From Multifurca ochricompacta (Eukaryota; Basidiomycota; Agaricomycetes; Russulales; Russulaceae), in the NCBI GenBank assembly GCA_022496185.1, contig WTXG01000049.1, positions 143,404-207,403 of the forward strand: a DNA stretch of 64,000 bases, read 5' to 3'. Below, one piece after another: positions 12,919 through 27,413 of the stretch (its first letter is position 1; each line of letters starts with the position of its first letter). Below the pieces are notes generated by a model. The model did no database searches. It worked only from the letters and a program-made list of their open reading frames with translations, and was not told the origin of the DNA. The position numbers were made by a program, and so were the translations under genes.

Positions 12919-15079
12919 TCATTCAACGACCATTGCGTCCCGTCGATCTTCGCGCCATTTTCTTAACCGGACCTCGCGTAGTTCACGACCAATGGCCGCA
13001 GAAACAGGCCACGGAACTGCATTTCCAATCTGTCTGTGCATCTGTTTCCACACGCAGGTGTGTGAGGAGGGGGTAAGTAAGTAATCCCACCTCATTCATA
13101 TCAACAACAACAACGAAAACCTCCAAAAAAAAACAAAAAACAAAAAAAGAAAGGGAGAGAGAAAAAAAAGTCGGAAACGCACCGTGATGACATTATCGCC
13201 GATCGAATGAAAGACGAACGAATCTGGGAAACCTTGAGAACGCGCTAGTTCGCGTACGGTGACTATACGATGACACTGAAAATAAAATAAAATAAAATAA
13301 AAAGAACTGGTAAGGCGGAGAGTGGCGGAGGAAAGTAAGAGAGAGAGAGAGAGGAGAGAGCCTATGCCCAAGTGAGAGCATAACATACATAAGGATTCAA
13401 GACGCGAGATTGTTTGGCCGTCGGTTCGACGTTCGTAACCGTCGTTTGGAAAACGTACGTTTTATCCAATCGACCATAAAGTCCTTATAAAAAAAAAAAG
13501 AATTAGTGTGAGTAATCCTTTTTTTCTTCCTTTTGTTTTGTTTTTTTTTATTTTTTTATTCCTCACCTGGTCGGAAGCCTTTCCTTGCGATTGCTGAAGC
13601 TGGATCCGAGAATTGCCATTCCCAATGTTCCTTTTCTAGTGCTGTTTGGTTGGTAAAAAAATAAAGAAATAAAATAAAATAAATAAAACAGTAGTAGAGC
13701 GTGTATCTCGGTTAGGAACGAACACATAGAGTAATCGGACGATGGGGATACGCACAGCGATAATCCGCACGGGCAGTCAATGGAATATTGACAACACTGA
13801 AAAGTCAATTTATATCCCCCCCCCCCAGCCATTCATATTAGTATTCACAAAACAAATTCCATGATCCCATATATCCGTAGAATTAAAAAAAAAAAAAAAT
13901 CGAGATTTGACGTGAGACTCACCGTTCCACTGTTGCGGGTTTCAATGCCCGCGTGAAGTGTTGCAAATCCTGCGTGCGCCTTCTACGGCACCAAACCTGG
14001 AATGCCGTCCGTGGCGCGTGATGGTACCGCACCGCACCGCCGGTGAAACCGACGTACGGCTTCTCCTGATCACATTCCAGCGCGGGTATTTCAGCCGCAC
14101 GTTTACGGGCCTCACTTCGCTTCTCCACCGGTAGAAACTTCAAGTTTGGATTCGTCCTGCACTCACCACATTTCCCATACAGAGAGTGAGTGAGCGAGTG
14201 AGAAAGAAAGTAAGAAAGAAAGAAAGAAAGAATTTCATCTTTCTCACCAGTCAAATCGAGGAAGGTCACTGATGGCATCGTCAATTGAAACAAACTTGAA
14301 GGGTGCGGTACCAGCCTCGGCCCGAACGGCCCGCGCAACGTCGCCGTTCGGAAAACGGACTTCGAGCTTATGCGTTAACGGAAAGTCGTGCGTCGGCTGT
14401 GGCGCGGCCAGCAACGGATATCCGCGTCGCGCCGCGAAAAGGAAGAAGCGCACCCGCGTCTGTGGTGTGCCGTAATGCGCCGCCTGGAGCAAGCAGAAAC
14501 GCACTTGGTAGCTTACACCAGGTGAAAGGTTATCAAACTTAGATGAGAGAGGGCGAAAAAAAAAAAAAACAAGAGGATGACATACTTCATCGTGAGCATG
14601 GCATGCACGAGAAATTTAAGCCCGCCCATACTGATCCCTCCAGTTGTCCGATGCTCGTCCAACTGAACCGCGTTGAGGTTAAAACTCAAGAACCCCCGCA
14701 CGTTCTCGAAAATGCAGTACTTGGGCTCCATAAAGTCGACCCAGGAGAGGAGGTTGAGGATCAAGTTGCTCTTGACGTCGTTCGCCTTTTGAACATGTTC
14801 AATCGGGAATGAGGCTGGCTAGAGTCACATTTCGGGGTTGTCAACTTGACGACGAAGGGGGGGGGGGGCGTAAACCACGAGATGAGAGAACGCACCAAGG
14901 GAAGCCAGCGATGATGAGGTCGATGTCACCTGGCTTCGGAGGAGGGGGCAACCTCGAATGGTCATAAATGTCCTTCGGTGCATCGTCCTTCTGAAGCAAG
15001 CCACGATGCGATTTGACAGCATACCGCAACATTTCGTTCGCGCACTGATTATACACGGTCGTGTCCGGGGAGTTGCGTC

Positions 15080-15111
<32 letters not shown>

Positions 15112-18100
15112 CCATATAAGTCGTCGTCAAACAACCGCATACTTGAAAGAAAAAAAAAAAAACAATCACTCGTACCTGAACGTCCTCGCCGCGCTAGGAG
15201 AAATTTCGATAGCATGCGTCGTCTTCATCCCACCACCTTCCAAACCCAAACTCAATGCGCCAGCACCAGCAAACAAATCGAGCGCCCTAAATTTCCGCTT
15301 CCGCGTCTCCTCATCGAAAGCCACGGCCTCCGCGATGCGCGCCTGAAGCGCATACGCACACGTCTGACATCCACTTCCTTCGTTCTCCCCCAGCGGCTCA
15401 CGCTCGTCCCACGACGAAGGGGGGTACCGTCCCGCGACGAAACGGTAACGATAATAAAAGTAAACTGCACCGAGTCCGGTCCACAGATTCATGTCAAAGA
15501 TGAGGTCATGATGCAGGACATAGCACTGCGCAATCACACTATCGAGCGGTACCTCCTCAATCTCATCCGTAAAGAACAAGTGACGCTTTAAAAATAGAAA
15601 TGTAGTTGAGTCACTGTGTGAGTGAAAAAGAGGAGGGGGAGGGGGGCACACGTACTTCGTCTCTAAGTTCATTAGATGGCAACAAATCCGCGAGATCCGA
15701 AACACGTCCGAGAAATCGCGCCCTTATCCAAACCGGATCGCCCGAATATATACCGACGATCTGCACGACGCGTGCAGGACCACTCTTCACCGCCGCGGAG
15801 GCGGGGGCGGGGGCGGCGCGCACGAGCGCAAAATCGCCCGTATGAAACGTAGTCCCATGAATTGCGATGCCCGTGACGACCCGTCTCCCGGTCGACGTAA
15901 AATACGTCCATGTGCCTGTCTCTCCTCCTCCTCTTTGCAAGCGCAGGTGGTACAGTTGTGTGGCGGTCGTGCAGCACCTGTCACTCTCGAGTCGACGGGA
16001 GGCGACGGATTCGTGAACGATCCGTCTTTCTTATCGTACATAAACCTGAATTGTTTTTTTTTTTTTTTTAAAAAAAAAGGCCCGCAAACACCACATATGG
16101 CCCACTCGCCTCGTCAACATCCAAAAAACAAAAAAAAACATGACTACTGCGAGATACATCATCAATTACTCACCGAAAGAAATATCCGTTGAAATCGTCT
16201 CGTACTGCAGCAGTGGAGGAGCCGGACATATCCACGACGGAGACAACGCCGCAGAGGGCCGTCAGGGGGAGTGTGTCGCACAGCGGGGTGAGAAATAACT
16301 CTCTTGGGTCCGCTATCTCATCAAGAAATGTGTTCGGGGCGTAATCCAACCATTGTAGATGCACTCGCTCGTCTTCTCCATTGATATACACGACGCGACC
16401 GAACCTGGGGTGTTTCCATGATCGATCGTCAATACACCGCGCGCGCACTATCAGAGAATTACCAGAAATAATCCGCTAGTCGCGCATCGAGAGGAGCGGC
16501 TTCAGGAATCGCAGGTAATGACACGGGTTCATGACCCTTCTTCGTATCATCCTCTCCAATAGGCACAAGCACAACGTTGCCGACCTAAATAGAAAAAAAA
16601 AAAAAAACAAGAGAATCACAAAAAAAAACAAAAACAAAAACAAAACAACCTCTTCATACGTCTCATGCTATCACATTCGCAACACGCCAAAAAATAAAAA
16701 TAAAATAAAATAAAAATAAAATCGCACCTCAAAAATGACTTTAGGCAGGAATCCCCTAACGTGACACAACCCTACGCGTTGCATAAACGATCGGCGCGGA
16801 TGCACGCGCCAGTTCACGGGGGCCTCTATAAACTGCGTGCCTTCAAGGCACAGCGCCATCCCAAGCGCACGAATCAAACTATCCCTCTCTTCCATACTAG
16901 TGGACTTTCCAGCGCCTGCACCCACACCACCTCTCCGGCCATCCAGCGGCGGTAGTGGTGCAGGTGCAGAGGGTTTCCGACCGAGTACGACAAGTTGTTC
17001 GCGGAAAAGGCCCGTGGCAAGAGCGGCAATGCGAGGCGTAACATGGGTCGGACGTTGATTCTCAGGACGTAGAACGGCGATATCAGGATTCCCCATGATA
17101 CTTGCCGAATATGCGAGACGGGAAGGAGCGCCGCGACGCCACGCATATGATGTATGTGTAGATGTCCTTGGATGAGGGTGATACTGGTGTCGTTGTTCCT
17201 GTTGTTCCGATTGGAGACGCGATGGTGAGTCTAAGATAAACTGGAGGAGCGACGTATCGCGTAGTTTACGCGCTGTCTGTTCACCGAGCGTGTCAAGAGC
17301 CGTGAGTATCGTCGGAATCTAAAATAAAAACGGTGTTAATACTTGTGTGTGTGTGTGTGTATTGAGAAGGGGTGGGGGGTGAGGTGGAAGGTGGACATTA
17401 TTTTTGAAAAAAAGACAACGACACGAACGGACGAAAACGAAACGTACCGCCTCTTCCACATCGCGCGAATCCAAAACGCGACTCCCTCTGCTCGTCCCCA
17501 TCGCTTTCGCTTCCGCCTCCGCAGCATCCACGACGACGACGACCATCTGAATCTCATTCAAAAACGCGTCGTAAGACGTATTCGGATCACGAATGAGCGC
17601 GGACACGAGCACCTGCGCGATCTTCTGGGCTCGAAAGAAGGGTGCGTAGAGCGTCGCGTATTCGCGCGCGGGTACGCCAAGGATATACCACGCCTCTGTT
17701 GTCTCGAGGTATATCGGACTAAAACCCCATGCCACACACACACATATATAATCAACCCCTTTATAGTGAGAAAGAGTAAGAGAGGGAGAGGGAGAGGGAG
17801 GGACGTACTCGTCGCTCTTGGTATAATCCAACGTATACCTCAACAACGCACCAAGTCTTAACCTAACCGATACCGCCTTAACCTCTCCCTCTCCCTCCTC
17901 TTGCTCTTGCTCCTGTTCGTCATCACCATCATCCTCTTGCCCAACATCCTCCTCATTATCAACAAACGGTGAAGCGGTACCAGCGCCTTCTGGGGCGCAA
18001 CACTCAGCGATACCGTCCGAATCTGAATCTAAAGCGTGCAACGGGATGATTTCAAATTTTGTCAGAGCTCCTGCTCCTGCTTCTCCTGCTGTGGAAGGGC

Positions 18101-18663
18101 GCGTGAAGGAGACGGAGGAGGAGGAGCGCGCATCAAAGATGACCCAATCATGCAACATTCGCACGGGCTTCATTTCCTCCTTCATCTTCTTCTCATCATC
18201 CACATCCATATAGGAACCTGCGACGGGAGCAGGAGAAGGAGCAGGAGCGTCTGTTTCACCGAGTAAAAACGCGATATCCGGTGCGGATTCAGGGAGTTCG
18301 TCTATGAGAGGGGTATAATATAAATGAGATGATGGAGATGATGCCTCTTCCTCTTCTTTCTTTTGCAATTGTATGATCCGACGACTACTATTGTTACGCT
18401 TCACTGGCTATATATATACAAATAATTCGATAAGTTTCATAAAAACGTTTGTAAGAACTACTCACGGGAAAGTGCACATCCGGATAAGACGACTCCGATA
18501 GATGGTCATACTTGCGTTTGCGTTTGAGATTACCGTTCAAAGATACATTATCACCACGACCAAGCATCGAATCATCTTCCTCATCTCCAAATTGTTCTTC
18601 ATCTTGACTGACTTCATCCGGGAAACTCACTTCAAATGCAGTCGGTCTCCGTATGCGTGGCAT
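12919..18663 (-). CDS. DNMT1: DNMT1-type DNA (cytosine-5) methyltransferase, RFTS-BAH-BAH-catalytic
   Basis: Maintenance-type DNA methyltransferase of the nucleus. Starts MPRIRRPTAFEVSFPDEVSQ. Next comes an RFTS-like domain (VRMLHDWVIFD near 18150; WYILGVPAREYATLYAPFF near 17680). First BAH domain: FGRVVYINGEDERVHLQW, about 16400. Second BAH domain: GIAIHGTTFHTGDFALVRA, about 15850. Catalytic motifs: I (LDLFAGAGALSLGLEGGG, about 15280), IV (GFPC split by an intron, near 14900), VI (FENVRGF, near 14700), VIII (AAHYGTPQTRVRFFLF, near 14460), IX/target region (VTVRELARSQGFPD) and X (HRQIGNAVPWPVSAAIGREL, near 13000). Stop TGA at 12919. No CXXC finger was seen. The conserved frame is broken by one missing base at 15921-15937 and one at 14787-14791, both in repetitive bases. 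It lies about 330 bp downstream of HOG1 on the same strand. Confidence 0.9.
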
Positions 18664-18993
18664 GTTTGTTGGACGCCGGACCGGGCTGACTGGGGCCGGC
18701 GTCACTGGGTGTTAATTGATTATATAATCATAACCACCACAAATGCACACACACACACACACGCACATCCCACTTCTACCCAACAACCAACAACTCTACT
18801 ACTCTACCAACCGTCCACAAAAAAAATCGAAAAAAAAAGTGTTGGCCGTATCGCATGGGGCCATGGAGTGCCATCGTATAAACGTAACTTACATCACATT
18901 GCGCATTGCATACGTACAGGATATCCTTTGTTTCCCGATATAAGTCCTCTCTTGTCTTGTTAGTGAGCACGTTCGCGTGATTTTCGTGCGACA

Positions 18994-21016
<2,023 letters not shown>

Positions 21017-24000
21017 TTGGATAACACAGGACACACGATGACACTGTTGACTTTATCAACTGCCTTGTCTTGACTTGACTTGGGTTGGGTGGCTAGCGCT
21101 GGTGGGACAGAGCAGGAGGGTAGGAGTAGGAGTAGGAGTAGGAGTAGAAGTATAGGGGGAAGCAGCCATACAATTAGCCAGCCACTTTGTAGCCACTAGC
21201 CACTTGCCAAAGACGTCATATTTTAGATCTCACAATCATAATCAATCAACACCACACACTACTTACCACCTCACACAACATACTATACCAATACCTTCCC
21301 CACTTGACTCACCCAACCTCATCTACGACAGAATGAACGTATGCGATGCACCGCGAAAACACCGCCTGGCTAGGAGACCGCGCTATCCGCCTATCCTCCT
21401 CACAAAACTCTGGCATCATAGTCGAGCCAATCCACTCACCATCCGACTTTGAATCTGATGCATACTCTTAATCCATTTTGGCATTCAACGGCTTCGCCAC
21501 AGGCTTGTACTGGGATCGCCTAATGATAGATCTATGCGAAAACTGGCACGTCTTTCAAGATCGCCTTTACCACCTGACCTTCTGTACTTTCTTCTCATCT
21601 CTCATCCTCGCTAAACAGCTGCGGTGCCCTCATTCAAGTGATAGGGTAAGAAAAAGACACACGCTCTCATGGACAATATTTCCACAAGTAGATGAGGTCA
21701 TTAAGAAAAATAAAAATAAAACAAAAAACAAAAAGCGATTGGGCTATGCTTACTCGAAATAAAATGGTTACCCAATGAAAATTCCTTTTTTTTTCTTTAT
21801 ACCACCACCCCCAACTTCGTCCTGCTTACTACTGGCAAACCGGCAACCTACATCTGCACGTTGAACTTGATTGGTTGTGGTTCTTCGTGACTAACGACAC
21901 TTCGGGGAAAAAATAAAAATTAAGATATACAAAAAGGTCGATACACGGAGACGGATGGATGGATGCAGGACTGGGTTCTTAGGCCGCTCTTTGGGGTAGG
22001 CAGGTAGGCGGGGCACGGCATCACACAGAGCGGAAGACAATTAGCGAAGCGTTGAGGGGGGAGGGGGGGGGGAAATCGGATTTCTAGGTATCCGTCCCCG
22101 CTCCCATGCATGTCGGTCCCCAACGCACCCACAACCCTACACTTTTCAGAATGATTTTTATTTTTATTCTTATTCTTATTCCGTTTTGTTTTGTTTTGGG
22201 TGGGTGAGGTCGCACAATGCATACAACACACTCAAAAAATCTTGTCAAGCTCTCACACAGAGGGGAGGAGTGCTTGCCGTTTTCTCAACAAGCTAAGCAA
22301 ATTTTTTAATTCGTTTCGTCAACGGGCGTCTCGGCGGCGTCTCGGCCCGTTCATCAACTCGCTTATCGATTCGTCGACCCGTCAACCCGTCAAACCCGTC
22401 TCGAGATCTGGTCGCGTTGTGGCGCGCGCGTAAGTTAGCTTGTTTCCCCCCCTCCGCTCCTTCTTCGTTCACTACTATCCGGAGTTTGTGTCAGGTCTAC
22501 CAGCAAAAGGATACCAAGACCTACTACCTACTCAACCGCTCGGCCTACCCAGCCACCCCGATATTACCAAGTATGTATGTTGTACGTTGTATGTGCCATA
22601 ACCACACCCGCCCGTACATGTACACGTACATGTGGCTCACTCCCATTCACTATATATCCAATAAGTGGTCGTAGAACGGAAACAGAATACGGCCGTGATG
22701 ATTCCTGTTTCCGAGTAGACGGCGGCTGGCGGGTTCTAAAGATCTCTCACTGCTCGCTGCTAAGATGAAGTCGTCCCTGCCCCCCGGGCCTTCACACCAC
22801 TACTATCAACCTGCTAGTCCCCGCCCTTCCGCGTTCGTCAGGACTTGGGTAGTGGCAGAAGTCTAGGTGAATTCGCAGAGGTGGAAAATGCGCGTTTTTG
22901 ATCCGAGCCGCTCATCATCTTCACTTTCACACACACCTCACAACTTTCACTTATCCTTTATTTCCCCCCCCCCCCCTCCAAAAAAAACAAAGGATCTCTG
23001 AAATAGAGCCCGATTTATTTTTATTTTTACATAGAACCACAAAACGTGGATGGACGGAGGTGGTGGAAGCGCACCAGGTCACCCCTTCTTTGTATACAAA
23101 GCCGCCAAATACCGGTTGTGCAGAGAGAGAGAGGGTCACCGGTCACCACCCGCACCCTCCTCCCCCCCCTCCCTTCCTCCCTCTATCAGGGAGGAGGGTT
23201 CATCGATCCGTTATTTCTATTTATCTATCTCCATTTATCCCCCGAAATGCTCCAGGCCACGCTTTCAGGCTTGGCAGGGGACTCGCACGTGCGCCTTCTA
23301 GAGTGGGATGGAGATGAGATAGACCGGCTGCCCCCCCTTCCCCCCCTTGTTGAAGTTATTGAAATCGCCATGTTGAGAAGCGAAGCGAGAGCATTTATCA
23401 TATGTACACGCTTTAATTATTATTATCGTTATTATTTTCTTTTACCAATCGAGCTTATCATCATTCACTCACACGCTCAGAGTAGGTGGTAGATGGGGTG
23501 ATGTGTACATGTACATATGATGTACACAAAGAGTTTCAGATTTAACAGCCGGCTGTATTTACTGGGTAACTTTTCACAAAGCATTGGCACGCGCGTATTT
23601 GACTTGTACGCAGTTCCAACCCTCGAAAACATATTGGGCACGGCTCTGAAGCGCGAATAAAATCGATTCCGAGAAAAAAAAGCCCTCGAAAACATATTTC
23701 TTGAGGGCATAGAACGGAGAACAACGCAGAGTTTACAAGTAAACCATAATCAAAATAACGCTGGCTAACTAATTGATTTGACCAATTAATTAACTAGCTA
23801 ACTAGCTAACTAACTGACCAAAAGACTAACTAACTAACTGGCTGGCTGGTTAGTGTTTTGTAGGTTAGCTTCGTTCGGATCGGATGGTGGAATCACCACT
23901 GGTTCATATAAATAAATAACTGAAACAATCAAGTTGGAATTGCATTACTCAGGCTCGAGCCTGCACGTCCGCCCGCCGTCGACTAACGGTGCAGGGGTGG

Positions 24001-26232
24001 CACGATAGCAAGATCCAAGGCAAGATTGGATCCTTTTTTCTTTTTTTATGTTACATTTTAATCGGTCTGGTTATGGTGGTGGTAGTAGTAGTTAGTTAGG
24101 TTAGTTAGTTATGGTTGTGTGGTTATGGCGGCGGCGGCGGAGACATCAAGTTTGGACCGACGGACGAGAACTTCCGTCATATCATCCATGGCTCGATCGC
24201 GTCACCTCTCGCTTCGCTTCAAATTTGGTTTGTCAAATTAAAAAAAAAAAACCCCCGTGTATGTAGGATCTGTGGATCTCTCTTTTTTTTTTCTTCATGG
24301 ATGGATTGAGGAAGTGGAAGAGGAAGAGGAGGGAGGGAATAACCATTTTCCCGTAAGATGATGGGATGCCCACCCGGCGCGCGCACCCTTTCTCCGAAAC
24401 GACAATGAGGCGACGCAAGAAGAAAAGACTTGCGCCCCGTATCAGGGTTTACCAGGAACAGGAGGGGAGGGAGGCCCCTCATCACTATTAATGGTGACAT
24501 AATAATCGGCGGGGTTTTGTAATTACAACTGGGATCGGGTCAGCCAACCCCCAACCCAACCCCGAGTGGACAATGCTCACATAGTATAGGCTCAGCTGAG
24601 GAGCGAGCAAGCGAACATCGCGCGCCATCCAAAAAGCATCCCACCAAACCCAGACAGACAGTCGAACGTCTGTGTGCGGTAATTTAGCGGCCCCCCCCCA
24701 TTTTCGTTACAGGGAGAAAGAAGTACGTGTGCGCGTGGAGTCGGTTTAATCCCACGTCAATTCTTTTTTTTAACCGGTGATCATAAATTTATTTTAGTAG
24801 TGAAGGGGGGGGTGTAGGGGGGTGTTCCAGGCTTAAGCTGCTGCTACCTAATTGTTATCTTATCTGGCCTGAGAGTGATTGAGAAAGGAAACATTCCTCC
24901 TAGGCACACTTTGAAAATCACCGGGCTTATCATCACCGGTAACCCTTACCTCCGCCATCTTCGCAAATTAAAATGTGTGATACACGAAATTCTCTTTTTT
25001 TTTTTTTGATGTTGCTTTTAGGAGTTATGGTGCGTGGCCCACAGTGCCACGGTGATGTGAGTGGAGGGGTGCGCTCGCAACATCTTTCCCGCCAGCCCAT
25101 CATCATGAAAGCACCCTTAAACAATTCTTTCACCACCCCATACGCAGTTTTTTTGATGTTGAGACCTAGACCGGTGGTTCCAACTCAACGTTGGAAATGT
25201 GAATGTTTGAAATGGGGGTCACCGTGAAGTGAATGAATGTACTGACATGAACATGACGCAAACGTTGTGCCAACGCCGAATCGAATATCTGACTAATTTG
25301 ACCCTTTTCGTATTTTATTTGGTATTTGTTTTTTTTTTAATTTTCATTTTAATTTTAATTTTAATTTTCATATTTTTCGCTCGCTTTCACGGAATTTACC
25401 GATCCGATCCGAATTTAAGTGCCTCGCTCGCCTTTATTTGGAAACGGGTGACAGTTTAATTCTATTCTATTCTACTTGACTGACCAAACACCAAACACCA
25501 ACTCAACTGCATTGACCTGACTTGATTTGATGTGATGTAATGAGCCCCATGGGCCACACAGCGCTTATAGCATATCAAGCCGTTTCCGGATCATCTATGT
25601 CTCGACCTTTACGATTAAATCAATCACAATGTTGTACGACGATGCCGTATATCACTGTCTGTCTATACACCGTCTGACCCCGGTCTCTCAGTCTATCCCC
25701 AATTCCATTCGAATCATTCAAAAGAAATTTCCTCGAGAACAATCAAGAAACGAAACTAAAGGGGTGAGAATGGGGGACGGACCCCATTGATTAGAATCCG
25801 CGCGTCGAGTCCGCGCTCACCCAGCCTTTCTTTTTACGCGCGACAGATACTCAAAACGCATCTCTCTTCGTATTCTCCGTTCCGCAAGGTGAGACAACCC
25901 CCGAGGGAGAGGGGGGACTATTATTACGTTTACATAAAAAAAAACGGAAATGCACCGCCAAGTGTAGAACATCACACCTGTACAAAACAAGCCATATGAA
26001 CCACGGAAATGGGTCATTACAGGAGGCGCCGTCACCAGCCAGCCGCATCCATCATGGCATGACTCCTCACCCCACCCTTTTTCCATCCCTCATATTTTAC
26101 CATGGAGTGAAGAGGAGGGTTAGATGGGTCCTTGCTTCCTCCAATTTGAACCTGAACCCGGCCTTCATCCTTTTAACAAAAAATCTAGCTCTATCTTTTT
26201 TCATTCTTCTTCATTCTTTCGCTCTTGTCGCG
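21017..26232. other. Long intergenic region, possible unrecognised exons near 22.5-23.3 kb
   Basis: Promoter side of HOG1, then mostly simple sequence. Possible coding signs: 22500-22571 reads VYQQKDTKTYYLLNRSAYPA between a CAG acceptor and a GTATGT donor. 22765-22866 reads MKSSLPPGPSHHYYQPASPR. 23248-23330 reads MLQATLSGLAGDSHVRLLEW. I do not recognise a family and could not join them into one frame. A 41-codon ORF starts at 21346. Also present are (CTAA)n near 23760-23870 and its complement (GTTA)n near 24085-24112. Confidence 0.4.
21119..21150 (+). repeat. GGAGTA hexanucleotide array upstream of HOG1
   Basis: About five copies of GGAGTA, about 100 bp upstream of the HOG1 start codon. It is probably in the promoter or 5' UTR. 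Confidence 0.6.
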
Positions 26233-27123
26233 ATGATGTCCTCCTCGGAACCATCAACTCAGGTATTTACATCTCTCTGTGTTTCTCCAGTCGCGTTTTG
26301 CGTTTGCATCAGCGCGCGCCTTTGTTGTTGCCGATCCCGAGATCGGCGTTGTGCTTTTTTTGTCATCAAAACAGGGTGTTTTATTATTATTATTATTATT
26401 CACCCATTATTACAGAGGCACAGAAATGGTTTGTTGGACGGAATCATCGACCGTCGTGTCTTTCAGGGAATCATCGACCTTAACGACGCGGATTCGACCG
26501 ATTTCTCTACGCAGATGGTTAAAACCTACTTGGCTGTAGCCAATTCGACGCTGATTGATATGGATCGAGCCGTGTGCGTAAATCTCCACCTCCCCTCACT
26601 TTTGCACCTCCCTCCCCCCCTCCCCCCCCGGGACTATGTCGACTCCGACCCCGAGTATTTCCAGATTGCTTGCGGTTTCCTCCGTTGACCCCCTCCCACA
26701 CACACACCTTTTTTTCTTTGCTTTCCTCCTTTACATTCTTACGATGTCTATAGAGCGAACAAAGATATACCTGAATTGACCATCTTAGTCGAGTCGCTAC
26801 AGAACACTTCTGCCGCCATGGGTGTTGCGGAGGTAGAACAATCCTGTATCCACCTTCAGGATGCCGTACGCGCGTGGGCCGAGTCCAAGGTTGCCGCCGC
26901 AGGGTCGCCACTGTTGTCCACCATAGACGACATAATTGCAGCACACGGGCAGTTGAAGGATGGGTTTGCAATAGCCAAGTCTTGGCTGACAAGATACGCA
27001 CAGACGGGGAATGTTCCGGATGACGATTGGGCGGCCAGGGCGGTAGCACACGGCGGCGGAGTGGCGATAAGAGGAAGCGCACTCACTGGACGAGAGGCTA
27101 ATGAAGGCCGTACGAGTAGTTAA
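26233..27123 (+). CDS. Ypd1-like HPt protein lacking the phospho-accepting histidine
   Basis: Looks like a histidine-containing phosphotransfer protein but lacks the histidine. Exons 26233-26262, 26416-26573 and 26754-27123 total 558 nt (185 residues) with normal GT-AG introns. Ypd1-like signatures: IIDRRVFQGIIDLNDAD, DFSTQMVKTYLAVANSTLID, MDRAVANKDIPEL, and near the end LKDGFAIAKSWLTRYA, which matches the last helix of Ypd1. The active helix of Ypd1 carries GHFLKGSSAALG. Here residues 75-86 are VESLQNTSAAMG, so His is Glu76, Lys is Gln79 and Gly is Asn80. It cannot accept phosphate in the normal way. Ypd1 relays signals to the HOG pathway, and HOG1 is about 5 kb away on the other strand. A binding decoy or scaffold is inference. 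The short first exon is the least certain part. Confidence 0.7.
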
Positions 27124-27413
27124 ATTAATCTGTACTCGCTGGTGACCATTAATTGGATTGTTGATACCCCCCTCTCGCCACTCTTGGGTTTTACACTGCG
27201 TTAATGTCGTTTTTTTTTCTTTTTTTTTCTCCCATTGTATCATCGTGGATGGTAGCCCGTAGCCTTTTCGCACGGGTGCACGGGTATTGCTGACTGACGC
27301 GCTTGGTCGACTTGTATGTGTAAGCTAAACTAAGCCAAGCCCGAGGAATAAGTCACCCAACACCCAACTATCACCACTTTACATACTATCTTTCTCTTTC
27401 TCGTTCTCCCAAA
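27124..27413. promoter_or_regulatory. Spacer between HPt-like gene and MCR1
   Basis: Only 290 bp separate the two plus-strand genes. The last 60 nt before the ATG at 27414 are a pyrimidine-rich leader (CTTTCTCTTTCTCGTTCTCC), typical of highly expressed fungal genes. Confidence 0.4.
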
